Part shown: piece after piece, positions 39,760 through 50,479 of the stretch | How the letters are laid out: each line of letters begins with the position of its first letter | How positions within the stretch are numbered: position 1 is the stretch's first letter | DNA from: Epinephelus fuscoguttatus | Taxonomy: Eukaryota > Chordata > Actinopteri > Perciformes > Serranidae | NCBI RefSeq assembly: GCF_011397635.1 | Contig: NC_064757.1 | Location: 29,831,839 to 29,895,838 of the forward strand | DNA: 64,000 nucleotides | Direction: 5' to 3' | The notes under the pieces: generated by a model | What the model was told of the DNA's origin: nothing | Databases searched by the model: none | Seen by the model: the letters and a program-made list of their open reading frames with translations, nothing else | Made by a program: the position numbers and the translations under genes

Positions 39760-40566
39760 TTAAAGGTTCAATGTGTGAAATTTAGAAGCATCTCGATGCA
39801 GAAGTGGAATATAATATTCCATTAGTTTCTAATCACCTGTAGATAATGATTATTGTGTTTTCCTTACCTTAGAATGAGCCATTTATATCTACATATGGAG
39901 AGGGTCCTCAACTACAGAGTTCGCCATGTTGTTCTACAGTAGCCCAGAATGGACAAGCCAAACACTGGCTCTAGATCAAGCAGCAACCTCTGGGGCTATG
40001 AAACAAAGCCAACTAAGGAATATATAAAAGCTGTATCTCAGTCTCTGCTGGACAGAGACATAATCTGTTTGGAGACCAATAGCAAGGAAGACAAGCACGC
40101 ATATTTAGATTAAAAAAAAATGTGAGTGAGCATCACGTCGTGTTTTTTTAATCAAAGTCAAAGTTGAAACAACAAAGATATGATGGATTCAAGTGTGATT
40201 TGTAGGGTCTGCTCCACTGACAGGGGTGAATTTCTACAAAATTCACCCATTTACATTTTATTAAGGCTTAAAGTTATGCATAATTAAGGGCAGGCTGCTC
40301 TGAGTGACAGGCTGTCTGCAAATAGGATCCTTGGCTTCTTAGTCAGATCCACTCTGGCTCCAAAAAACAAAGATGGCGACAGCTGCTGAACTCAAGGCTT
40401 TAAAAACCAACAGCTGATGTCACACTAGCTAAGTCCATTATTTTTACACGCTATGCTCTGGTCATTTGTATTTCTGAGTCAGCCACCATATTTTCCTACA
40501 CACTTGACATACTGGAGAAGTTTGAATAAAAACTAAATCCTAAATCCTTCACACTGGGCCTTTGAA
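39760..40566. mobile_element. MITE copy of the 7628 family
   Basis: The left end TTAAAGGTTCAATGTGTGAAATTTAG and the right end AAATCCTTCACACTGGGCCTTTGAA are approximate inverses. The body shares CCTTAGAATGAGCCATTTATATC and GTTCTACAGTAGCCCAGAATGGAC with the copy at 28484. Confidence 0.6.
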
Positions 40567-41498
40567 AAGTTAATATAGGTTGTACATGTACCACAGTGAT
40601 GAGATATACTACCCTACCCTATAAAACAACAAATCTAAGAAGCATAGATGTGTATCACACAGTCGCTGATTGTGGTGAAGTTTTTTAGGGTTTGCATGTT
40701 TAGCACACACATCATACAAGCAGTCTACATTTTATAAATCTACAAAGATAAGTAAAATAACCACAGTAAAGACAGAGAATGAACGTCTAACTGACACATT
40801 ATGGTATGTTTAGTATTACGAATGGTGCTTGAGGAGACATTTTATTCATTTACCGCCAGCAGCACATTTGCTCTTCAGTCTAAGCCTGAAGTGTTGTCTG
40901 ATAGTTCAGCCAAGTTAAACATTGTCAAGACTAAAAGTCGTCATCAGGCTCCAGCAGGCAAGTAAGCAAATCACTGTCTGTGACACTACAGTACGCTGCA
41001 CCCATAAATCTGCTGTTTGGAAAGCAGACTGCCTCATTTGAATGTAGTCTACAGGAATCAGCAGTCTGACCAGAGTTTTCAATATGCTGTTGTCAATACA
41101 GCTGTCTGGGAAAAAAGATACACTGAGACATGTTGAGACAAATGCTGAAAGTCAAACATCTTATATATGGCAGCCACTTTGCTTATATGTGCTGATTATT
41201 ATTAATCTTTTAGGAGGCAATCATAGAGTCATGGTTCATAACAGTTATCAGTGAGAAAAGGATTTACCACAGGAAGCAGGATGATGTAAAAGTTCGGAGC
41301 CTGTTTCCTGAGTGAAACCGTGTAAAGAGGAAGTACTGTATGCAAAATGTGGTGCTACTTTGCAGGAGCACGTGGAGTAACATGATCGCTGAGCCAACAA
41401 CCAGACAAACATCTGCCACTGTGTTTCAACACATTCTTCTTCAGCAAACCTGGAATCTGCAGGGAAGGAGTTCAGAGGAAAATGTCAATGTAAATCAC

Positions 41499-42234
41499 CA
41501 GAGGTATGACACATGACTTTGACTTGAGTCAGACTCCAGTCACACATTTGATGACTTTAGACTTGACAAAATCAAAGAAGACTTGCAACTCAACTTGGAC
41601 TTAAACTGCACAGACTCGTGACTTCACTTGGACGTGAGCCTTTTGACTTGAGAATACTTGACACCTTCCCCTAAGCCCAAAGATTTAAAATTATTATATG
41701 CTATTTAACAGACACTTAATTCCCCAAATCCACCAGCAACCAATCAAGTTGCAAGAGAGGACTGTGACATTAAGTTATTAAGCATCAGCTGGAAAAAATT
41801 ACATCAAAGATCTTTTTGTTTAGTACAAACACTACATGGCGGGCAACAAAAAACGAACTGCAGTAAGCAAAACTTTATCTTTTATCAATTACAGACAACT
41901 TCCAACTTCATTTGACTTTCGAAGTGGCACAAAGAACAAAACGTCAAGGCCTATATTAACATAGTGAGCTAATGCTTAGCCAACATTAGCTCAACAGCTA
42001 AATAGCTTTTCAACAAACTTGTTTTAACAGATAAGTACAAATTTTAAAAAGCGTGCATGCTTTGTTGTAAATTAAATATGTTATTACTTTGTTGTTAACA
42101 TGGCTTTACAGTTGGTGAAGAGCACATTATGACTTGTCTAGGACTTGAAACTCGAAGTTTATGACTTGGGACTTGAGTACAAAGAGTTAAGATTAACTGG
42201 GAACTTGCAGAACAATGACTCTGTCCCACCTCTG
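41499..42234. mobile_element. hAT-like non-autonomous element, 8-bp TSD
   Basis: Ends CAGAGGT…ACCTCTG (hAT-type CAG…CTG). Flanks TAAATCAC (41491-41498) and TAAATGAC (42235-42242) match at 7 of 8 bases. The interior is rich in GACTTG/ACTTGGAC runs. No transposase frame. Confidence 0.65.
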
Positions 42235-43399
42235 TAAATGACTGGGGTTGTACAGTACATTACTTTGCACACCAGTTTAAAGCTCTACTTGCTATCAGTG
42301 TCTCCACTAGAGGGTACTGTTGCACCAGACTTGTGAGGTCTACAGTGTGAAAGAAAACATTGTTACTTGACAGAGTGGCAGATAATCACAAGCACAGCTG
42401 TCTCCCTCAGCTTTAACCTCAGCAGTTTGTTTATGCAAGTCTGCTCTATTACACACATCCTGCATGCTTAGAGCGATCTCTTTTTCTTCTCGTTTTTTAC
42501 TCCTCATAAAATTGTAAATTATGATTAGTTTTTTTTTTTTGTTCTATCGACAAAAATATCCATCTTTGATAAGCATTTTAACATATTGCCCTCTGAGGCG
42601 AGATGAGCTACAGCCAAACTGCTCTGACTGCTTCACTGCCTGGAGGCTAATGATAGCAGATTAAGCTGTTGGCAGGAGTTCAGCACTGCACAGCTGTTTT
42701 TGTGTGTGTTACGGTAACTTTTGCTGTGGCCCCATCTGACACTGTCATGTTTGGTTTTTTTGTATCTTTTCTTACACTGTTGCTGATGTCACAGATCCTG
42801 ACTGACTTTTCAACAACAGACCTCAGGTTTCTGATAAAGGAAATTAAACTTGCGTGGTTTAGGTGTGGTAAAAGATAAGAGCTCTTTGGTAAACAGTGTA
42901 AGAGGTTAAAATCTCTGCACATTGAAGGCTTTTGACTACCTGCACTGGAGGAACCTGCTCTGAGAAAATATCACTGCTTGTGTACGAGTCTGAGTGACTC
43001 AAAAGAGAGATTACTGTAATTAGCTTTAGGTACTTTCCTACCATTTGGAAGGGATGAATTACTCACAATCAAAACAGCCTGAGGACTTGGGTCTATGCCT
43101 GATTAATAGCTTGATGTTGGTGACTGTGAGTGGAGTAGTAAGCTGCAGGATTATGGTTTACCTTAAGTTTATTTTGTCATGTCAGCAGCGTATACTGACT
43201 TTTACTTTGAAACTTTCTGATTCTGATAAGTTCAGAATTACTACATAACAGACGTACTGCATAACTGTGGTCAGAGTAGGACTCACAATAGGGATTTACA
43301 TAAACCAAATTAAGTACAGTTTGTAAAAAAGAAAATGTCAAAAAGTATTGGAGATTCAATCCTCATAACATCATGGAAGGGTTACTGCCGACCAGGAAG

Positions 43400-44130
43400 A
43401 GACTCAAATGACCGCAAAGCATCAGGACACAACTACAAGGAGATGGAAAAGCTGCAAAGAGACTCACAGAGACTACGAAAAGGGGCAAAACAATCACAAA
43501 GAGACAAAAAATGAACACAAAGAGACTCAAAATGACCACAAAGAGGCACAAATGACGTCACAGAGATGGAAAAAAACTACAAAGAGATGCAAAATGACCG
43601 CAAAAAAGGCACAAATGACGTCGTAGAGATGGAAAGAAACTACAAAGAGACTCAAAATGACCACAAAGAGACACAACTGATTTCACAGGGATGGAAAGGA
43701 ACTACAAAGAGACTCAAAATGACTACAAAGAGGCACAAATGACTTCACAGGGATGGAAAGCAACTACTAAGAGACTCAAAATGACCACAAAGAGGCACAA
43801 ATGACTTCACAAAGATGGAAAGCAACTACAAAGAGACACAGATTGACCACACAGAGGCACAAATGACTTCATAGAGATGGAAAGCAATTACAAAGAGACA
43901 CAAAATGACCACAAAGAGGCACAAATGACGTCACAGAGATGGAAAAAAACTACAAAGAGATGCAAAATGACTGCAAAGAGGCACAAATGACTTCATAGAA
44001 ATGAAAAGCAACTACAAAGAGACTCAAAATGACCACAAAGAGGCACAAATGACTTTGTAGCAACAGAAAGCAATTACAAAGAGACTTAAAATGACTACAA
44101 AAAGGGGCAAAACAACCAACACAAAAAAAC
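43400..44130. repeat. 62-bp minisatellite
   Basis: About 11 imperfect units of CAACTACAAAGAGACTCAAAATGACCACAAAGAGGCACAAATGACTTCACAGAGATGGAAAG. The 62-base period is visible from the steady 2-base shift per 60-base line. Since 62 is not a multiple of 3, the short open frame here (43408-43626) is a by-product. Confidence 0.85.
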
Positions 44131-45221
44131 TACAAAGCGAAACAAAACCAACCAACCAACCTTTGTAACGATGAAGAGAGAAAAAAAGAGGCTAAACAAC
44201 TATAAAGTCTGTGTGTTTCACTCCTTTGGAGGAGAGGTGGTGGAGCCTTTTGCATGTCTGTTCCCAGAGGCCCACTGTCTCATTATCCATCCATGCACAA
44301 CATTGAATACATTATTTAAGTAAAGGTAATGTAATCTAATAAATCTTAGTAAGAGTAAAATCTTGCCCCTTTAAATGAACAACGTTGGATGGGATCTTTA
44401 CAAAAATCTTAAAAAGGCCGAAAGGTCAAACCCAAACTAAGTTGAAAAACTGAGTGAATGTTTGTGCTCTGTAAAAGATGTCAACTTTAAATACATTTAA
44501 GTATCATACTTAAATAAAAAACATAAAAAAAATGACCCAATTTAAAAAAAGAAACCAAAAGTACATGAAAAAGCTCCTCAGCGACAATAACAGGACTAAA
44601 TGAAGTTGTGTTCTTTCACCTCTTTGCCACTCGCTTTGGAATGAAGCCAAAAAAATCAAATAAATTAGCTCAGTGGAGCTTTGAGCTCAGTGAGGGTTTT
44701 ACAGCTTTTATGTGGCAGCTTGTCTCTGTGGGATTTGTCCTGACAGGGGAGGGAGCCGGGTCATGGTTTCCATCCTCAGAGGACAAGACCGAACAGGGAA
44801 GGTTAAGTCCATTTTACTTTAATTTCTGTAAAGAGCTAAAGCTACGTATTTATAGAGCCCTCAATGTATTTAGTTTCCATCTGCTCATTTCTCTTCTTGT
44901 ACAAATAAGGTATGACAAAAAACAAACACTCAGTAGATGTGAGAATGTATTTTGAAAAATATAAATTAAATACAGAATTAGTATGATATTAATGAGTGTC
45001 CTCTGATGCTGACCCAGATGACTGATCCTACTATTTTATCAGCAGTGATTGGCAGTTGTCAGCCTCCCTCTGGTTGCTGGTTTCTGACTTTGTTCTGAAT
45101 TTGACTAGACATCACTAGTACATATAAAGACACAAATACAAATAATATAAAAGAAAAATAAAATTTTATTTGATCACATTTTACAGAGATTTCTTTTTTC
45201 TTTCACAATGACTGTAGAAAT

Positions 45222-45640
45222 GCAGTGGTGGAAGTAGTATTCACATTATTTAACACGGTATAAAAATACTCTGTAAAATTCTGACCACAAAAGTTTTACT
45301 TGTAGTAAAGTACAGACATATTAGCAACAAAATACACAGAAAGTATTAAAGTAAAAGTCATAATGCAGAATGGCCCCTGTTAATCCTGGCTAATTATCAT
45401 AATCGATGCAATGACATGTAAATGGCACTTAAATGTTGCAGACAGTTGAAGTAGAGCTTCACATACAACACACTGTTAGGTGGTTTAATCTATAACAATG
45501 CACCATATTTTATAAACTGATCACATGTTTTGTGCGTTTAATCTTAATCTGTAAAGTAACAGCAGTGGAAGTAGAGGTAGAAGTAGAAGTAGTATAAAAT
45601 GGAAGGTCCAAGTACCTCTGAATGATCACAACCACTAAAG
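45222..45640. mobile_element. hAT-like fish MITE (CAGTGGTGGAAG…)
   Basis: It begins GCAGTGGTGGAAGTAGTATTCAC and continues with AAGTAAAAGTCATAATGCAGAATGGCCCC, a form I recognise from many fish genomes. It ends near GGTCCAAGTACCTCTGAATG and lies just downstream of the chemokine gene. The boundaries are approximate. Confidence 0.5.
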
Positions 45641-45695
45641 AAACACAACCATAAGTGGTTCCTGTATGACACAAGCTCTTGAAACACCAACTGTC

Positions 45696-46616
45696 TCAGT
45701 AAGCTGCTTTCTGCTTGTTTCGTTTCACCCTCGACTGCAGCGAAATCAGGATTCTCTTCACTTTGGGATGAGCACATATGGGCTTCCTCATGTTCCTTAC
45801 GTACAGCCTGTGGACACACAAGAAACGGAAAGTATGCAAAAAGGAATTACAAAGCATTTTGTAAATACAAAATCACTGTGATCATTGAGCTTATTGTTGA
45901 TGTTTACAACTTACAACAGCGCAGAGATGTCACAGGCACCGCTGCTTTGCTGTACGGTCCACCTCTGGACCTTCCGCAGCACTTGGAGAGGGATGTCCCT
46001 CTTTGTTGTGATGCAGCATTTTGGGATGCCGGCTGCAACGTGGGATTAATATCCATTATTAGATCGTCAGAAATGGGAAAAAATAGAATAACAAATTTTG
46101 ATTTAGATTTGTTAAAGATGAATTGAGTCTTTGTGCTATAAGTGTCACTCAGTCAATTTAAATCTCCAAAAAGAAGCCATCAGTACTGTTAAGGTTTGTG
46201 TTAAACAGTATCAGTGTATCATTTTTCTCAAGAGCACAATATAATATTTGAGATTTGGGTCGGACTCTCATTTGGTTGGGTTTCAGTTTCATAAAAGTGA
46301 AAGTTTTAGGTTGTGAAACAAAAAAGCAGCTGAATGAAATCAATAAACTAAACAGCTGTAACAGTGACAACAAAATTAGGTAATAGGTAAGACAAAAATA
46401 TGAAGCTGGTTAACACACACCTGCCCCTACCGATATAAATTAACATCTCAGACTTATTAAGAGCTGGTAAATAACTCATCCTCAGAAAAAAACTGATCTC
46501 ATACATTTCTTGGTTTTAACAGGAGTATTTGCTATGATAGTGGAGTCCTTACCTTCCGTAAAGGTGATGGCCAAAGCAAACAGACAGACAACCACAAATG
46601 CAACTTTCAGCTCCAT
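45696..46616 (-). CDS. CC chemokine, CCL27/CCL28-like
   Basis: Secreted chemoattractant for leukocytes through a G-protein-coupled receptor. Three exons in transcript order: 46616-46553, 46032-45915, 45807-45696; 294 bases, 97 aa, open, with the phase-1 then phase-2 introns usual for CC chemokines. A hydrophobic signal peptide covers about residues 1-21 (MELKVAFVVVCLFALAITF). The mature chain has adjacent Cys27-Cys28, then Cys55 and Cys72, the four-Cys pattern. GACDISALLLYV and KPICAHP recall the GDCDLAAVILHV and RICVSP region of CCL28/CCL27, and the tail is basic (RVKRNKQK). Subgroup is by eye; another fish CC chemokine name is possible. Confidence 0.85.
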
Positions 46617-46656
46617 GATGACAGAGAGAGTGACGGGAAGAAAATCTGTCCTTGCT

Positions 46657-46665
46657 CTTTAAATA
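46657..46665 (-). promoter_or_regulatory. TATA-like box of the chemokine gene
   Basis: TATTTAAAG on the - strand about 45 bases before the ATG, which would give a very short 5' UTR if used. Confidence 0.45.
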
Positions 46666-46679
46666 CTGCCTCTGATCAC

Positions 46680-48210
46680 ACCTGTACACCCACCCTCCCA
46701 CAGACAGACGCAAGTGTGTGAACATGTGCTGGAACCGTCAAGCATCTCTCTGAATGCCACATGTTGCAAAACCCGAAGGTGATAAAAGTGGTGACGCTTA
46801 AGTAATTCAAAGGCAACAAGGTTAAGGTCTTTATGCAACAACAAACTTTCGTTTTGAACCTTTTGTTCAAACTGCTGCTGCTGGATGAGTGTGTGGTAAA
46901 GATATGCTTGACTCCGACGGGCCCCAACAAGTTTAAAAACCACTTTTTAAACAGGATTATATGTGATTGACAGATGTGGAATGAACCTTTGGCAAATGCC
47001 ACACCCAGAGTCACGAAAGAGAGGATATAGTTTAAGCAATTGAGGTCAAATGTAAACTTAACAAAGATTAAATGGCAAAGGTCTTTAAGCAGCGTGGTCA
47101 AACATCGGCGTAGAAAAGGAAGGAAAGATATATTGAATTATATACGGTCTTGGGGCTGATTAGCATGTGTGATTAGTGCGGTGCTCTGTAATGTTTTGAT
47201 GTTGAAAAAAGTAATTATTTTAATAAGCATTTGGGCAGCGGTTTGGAGAGATGATGATGGGAACAAGACTTCAAACAGTGGCCCTGATGCAAGCACCTGA
47301 ATCAGCAGACGTGCTTTGCTTTGGAGTCCATGAGCAAGACTCTCTCTGTAGATGGCCCTGACCTTTGACCTCTTTATGGAGGGAAGAGCTAAAAATGTAA
47401 GTTATAAATGAGGGCAAATGAATTCTGACATTTGGCATCAAAGTCCAAAAGCCAAAAGATTGCATGTATTGATAAATTCCGTCCTCGTTAATAAATCCAT
47501 GCTGACAAGGATGACAAGATATTATGCTGACCTGATACTGCAGACGCTGCAGCTGTCACATTCACTGTGTGCTCGGGTGTGGCTTGCCAATCTCTGCTTC
47601 ATTTTGTGCAATTTATCTGAGCGTGCAAACCACACAATATAATTATTGCAGGAAAAAAAAAATAAAGAGGTCCCCAGGGGAATTTTTCTGGTAGCAATAT
47701 TGACAGACTGGCTACTTGAGTGCTTGGGAAAAGTTGCTGGTGTGTAAGCAGTTTAAACCAACAAAAGAACACCGTGTTCGTATGATATTTGGTTTGCACG
47801 CAACAATAAAACCTGATCCCATACAAAGCCTTCAAATCACAACAGTTTTGTTTTCTCTTGTCACAACAGTTTGACCTTGATGTAGTGCTGTCTGACATGT
47901 TTTTTTTTTTTTAACTTTGAAATCTGGAGGATTTGTTTTCGTCTTTAAAAGAAGCCACTGTGATCTGGTTTGACTGCACTGGCTGCGTTACCCACAGCTT
48001 GCTTTCCCCATTTCTCCACGCCCCGAAATGCTGGAATAGTCTGCCTCAAGGACTTTGGGGCTATAAATAAAGTTTTTTTTCTTAATCATTTTTATGTGAT
48101 TTTTGTTTTGTCTTGTTTTATTATGCTGTTTTTTTATTTTCCTTTTTTAGTGTTTTATTATAAATGTCATGATTATGTATTTTAATGTTAAGCAATTTGT
48201 GTTGCATTAT
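46680..48210. other. Intergenic DNA upstream of the chemokine gene
   Basis: I see no gene. Short frames here have no recognisable protein. Confidence 0.6.
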
Positions 48211-48213
48211 ATA

Positions 48214-49812
48214 CAGTGGTGGAAAAAAGTTTTCGGACACCCTTAAAATTTTACACAATCTCAAATATTATTATGAAATATTTGTGGAAAAATCTTTTTT
48301 GTGTTTCAAAAGGTGTGGCTGCATTAGACAGATACAAACAAATACAAATTATATTTTTTTGTTCATTGTTTACAAGAAAAACTAACAAAACTAAATTCTT
48401 GACAGTTTCAATATGTCACTTCTCAACATTGTCGGTATCAAAGTCAACAAATAACAGAGAATGTGTTCAAAACTGAACAAAAAATAAACCATCACATCAT
48501 CAAATTAATATTTAGTAGTCCTGCCATTGGCACGTAGTTCTAATCCTGGCTGGCATGTTCCCCACGAGCCTTTCACACTGTTGAGGGGTAATCTTGTCCC
48601 ATTCTTCTTGAATTACTGCTTTTAATTCTTCTAAATTCTTTGGTTTATGCTTTGAAACAGACCTTTTGATAATCCACCACAGATTTTCAATGGGGCTCAT
48701 GTCCGGGGATTGAGCTGGCCACTCTAAGACCTGGATACTGTGCTCCTGCAGCCAAGTTCTACTGGCCTTGGATGTGTGGCAAGGGGCATTATCTTGTTGA
48801 AACATCCAGTTTTTACCTCGAAGGAACAGTGCACGCACAGAAGGGAGCGTGTGGGTTTCGAGAATGGTACAATACTTGGTAGAGTTCAATGTGCCATCAC
48901 AGACAGTGAGATGACCAACACCAGCAGCACTCATGCATCCCCAAACCATGATACTGCCTCCACCATGCTTGACAGTAGGTACTGTACATGCTGGAGATAA
49001 TGCTTCGCCTGGCCTTCTGCACCCTCACATTAGTAGGAGGAAGATAAAGCTGGAAACTGGACTCATCTGACCACAAAATCTTCTTCCAATTCCTGGCTGT
49101 CCAGTTCTTGTGTGCCTGGGCCCAACAACGCCGGGCTAACCGCTGTCTCTCATTGATCAGGGGCTTCTTGATAGCCTTGTAAGACCTTAAGCCATGATCT
49201 AAAAGTCAGCTACATACAGTGCGGGTGGAACACTGGACACCAGTTTGGTTTGACCACTGCTGCTGAAGCTCCTGTGATGTCATTCGGCGGTTTTGCCTGC
49301 ACATGCGGATCAGGATGCAGTCATTTCTTGCTGAAGAAACCCTTGGACGCCCAGATCTTGGTTTGTCTTCCAAGCTGTTGGTTCGTCTGTATTTCTGCAG
49401 AGTGTATCCAACTGCTGAAGGACTGCATCTGCACTTCCTGGCTATCTGGCGGCAGCTGTACCCTTCCTGGCTGAGAATCTTTATCTTCAGGCGTGTTTCC
49501 TGCGTTAGGTTCCTTGTTTTAGCCATTTTTGTGTCTGAAGAACTTTCAAATGTGCTGGCTTTATGTAGACACGAAGCTTGGCAACAAAAATTGTGTCTTT
49601 TAATAAAAAGAACGACCCTCATCACTGGTACCAAAATGACCCAATACTCAAAATTTCTTATGTATTTTTATGGAACCAATCAATTTTAAGTTTTTATTTA
49701 GTATTTTGGCTGTGACTGTACTAAAAGAAATTGCACTTGAAGACCTAAGAGTGATTCTTAATGCAATATTTCACAAATGCATGGGGTGTCCGAAAACTTT
49801 TTTCCACCACTG
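48214..49812 (-). mobile_element. Tc1-like transposon, inactive copy
   Basis: A 1599-bp element with TA at both ends (48212-48213, 49813-49814). Terminal inverted repeats start CAGTGGTGGAAAAAAGTTTT and are identical for the outer 29 bases. It belongs to a different Tc1 family from the one at 35245. Confidence 0.9.
48512..49535 (-). pseudogene. Broken Tc1 transposase
   Basis: The N-terminal part (MAKTRNLTQETRLKIKILS…) reads from about 49525 to a premature TGA at about 49206. The same frame then continues (LLDHGLRSYKAIKKPL… LWSDESSFQ, first Asp). A one-base loss near 49015 shifts it before KHGGGSIMVWGCMS. The C-terminal part (48512-48949) keeps FQQDNAPCHTS and SPIENLWW. Two lesions therefore disable an otherwise complete DD34E transposase. 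Confidence 0.85.
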
Positions 49813-50241
49813 TACATGAATTGTGCTAAATAAATAAAGTTTCTTTTCATTTATCATTCATCTATTTTTGCTTAAAACCTCTCACCAGTCCCATAAAATT
49901 CACCTAAATCCACCTAAACGCCCTATCCAAGGCATTCCTAACATAAATGGAAGGCTGCTCTTCTTCTATTTTCACTACATGTACATGCATGATCTCATCT
50001 GAAAAGAAACAAGTCTTTTCATCAACAGTCAGACTCATTATAAATGCCAAATCTGTTACTGAGTAATATAAGTTTCGACACCTTTCAGTGAAAGGGTTTT
50101 TTTGTCTTTTAATCTTCACCTGAATATTTTCTTTAAAACAGATGCTGCAGATGACTAGAATCGGGACATATCGCCTGGAAAACACAATGGGATCGTAACG
50201 TGAAGCTTCAGCTAGTCCAGATTCAAGGTTGATAACAAGCA

Positions 50242-50475
50242 GCTGTGGCTCAGAGGTAGAGGTCAGAGGTCGTGCCATTGTTCAATCCCCAGCCGTCGAA
50301 GTATCCTTGAGCAAGATACGGAACCACAAATTGCCCCTGATGGCTGTGAGTGTGTTAAAAACTGAGCAGGTGGCACCTTGTATGGTAGCCTCGGCCATCA
50401 GTGCGTGAATGGGTGAATGTGACTCACAGTGTAAAGAGTGCTTTGAATGGTCAGACAAGTACAGGTTCATTTACC
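50242..50475 (+). mobile_element. tRNA-derived SINE (second family)
   Basis: The head GCTGTGGCTCAGAGGTAGAG is A-box like and GTTCAATCCCCAG is B-box like. The body is GTATCCTTGAGCAAGATAC, TGATGGCTG and GTGAATGGGTGAATGTGAC, then GTAAAGAGTGCTTTGAATGGTCAG. This is a common fish SINE layout and not a working tRNA gene, since it has no acceptor-stem pairing. Confidence 0.65.
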
Positions 50476-50479
50476 ATAA

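Larger units (their letters stand above)
38950..45160. other. Gene-free interval
   Basis: Apart from the A/T tract, MITE, hAT-like element and minisatellite listed separately, I see no exon. The frame at 44608-44955 is unmatched and probably chance. Confidence 0.6.

Noticed and set aside
43408-43626. Lys/Thr-rich repeat protein
   Set aside because: By-product of the 62-bp minisatellite; the frame changes with each unit.
44608-44955. 115-codon frame on the + strand
   Set aside because: No recognisable motif, no flanking splice or promoter signals.
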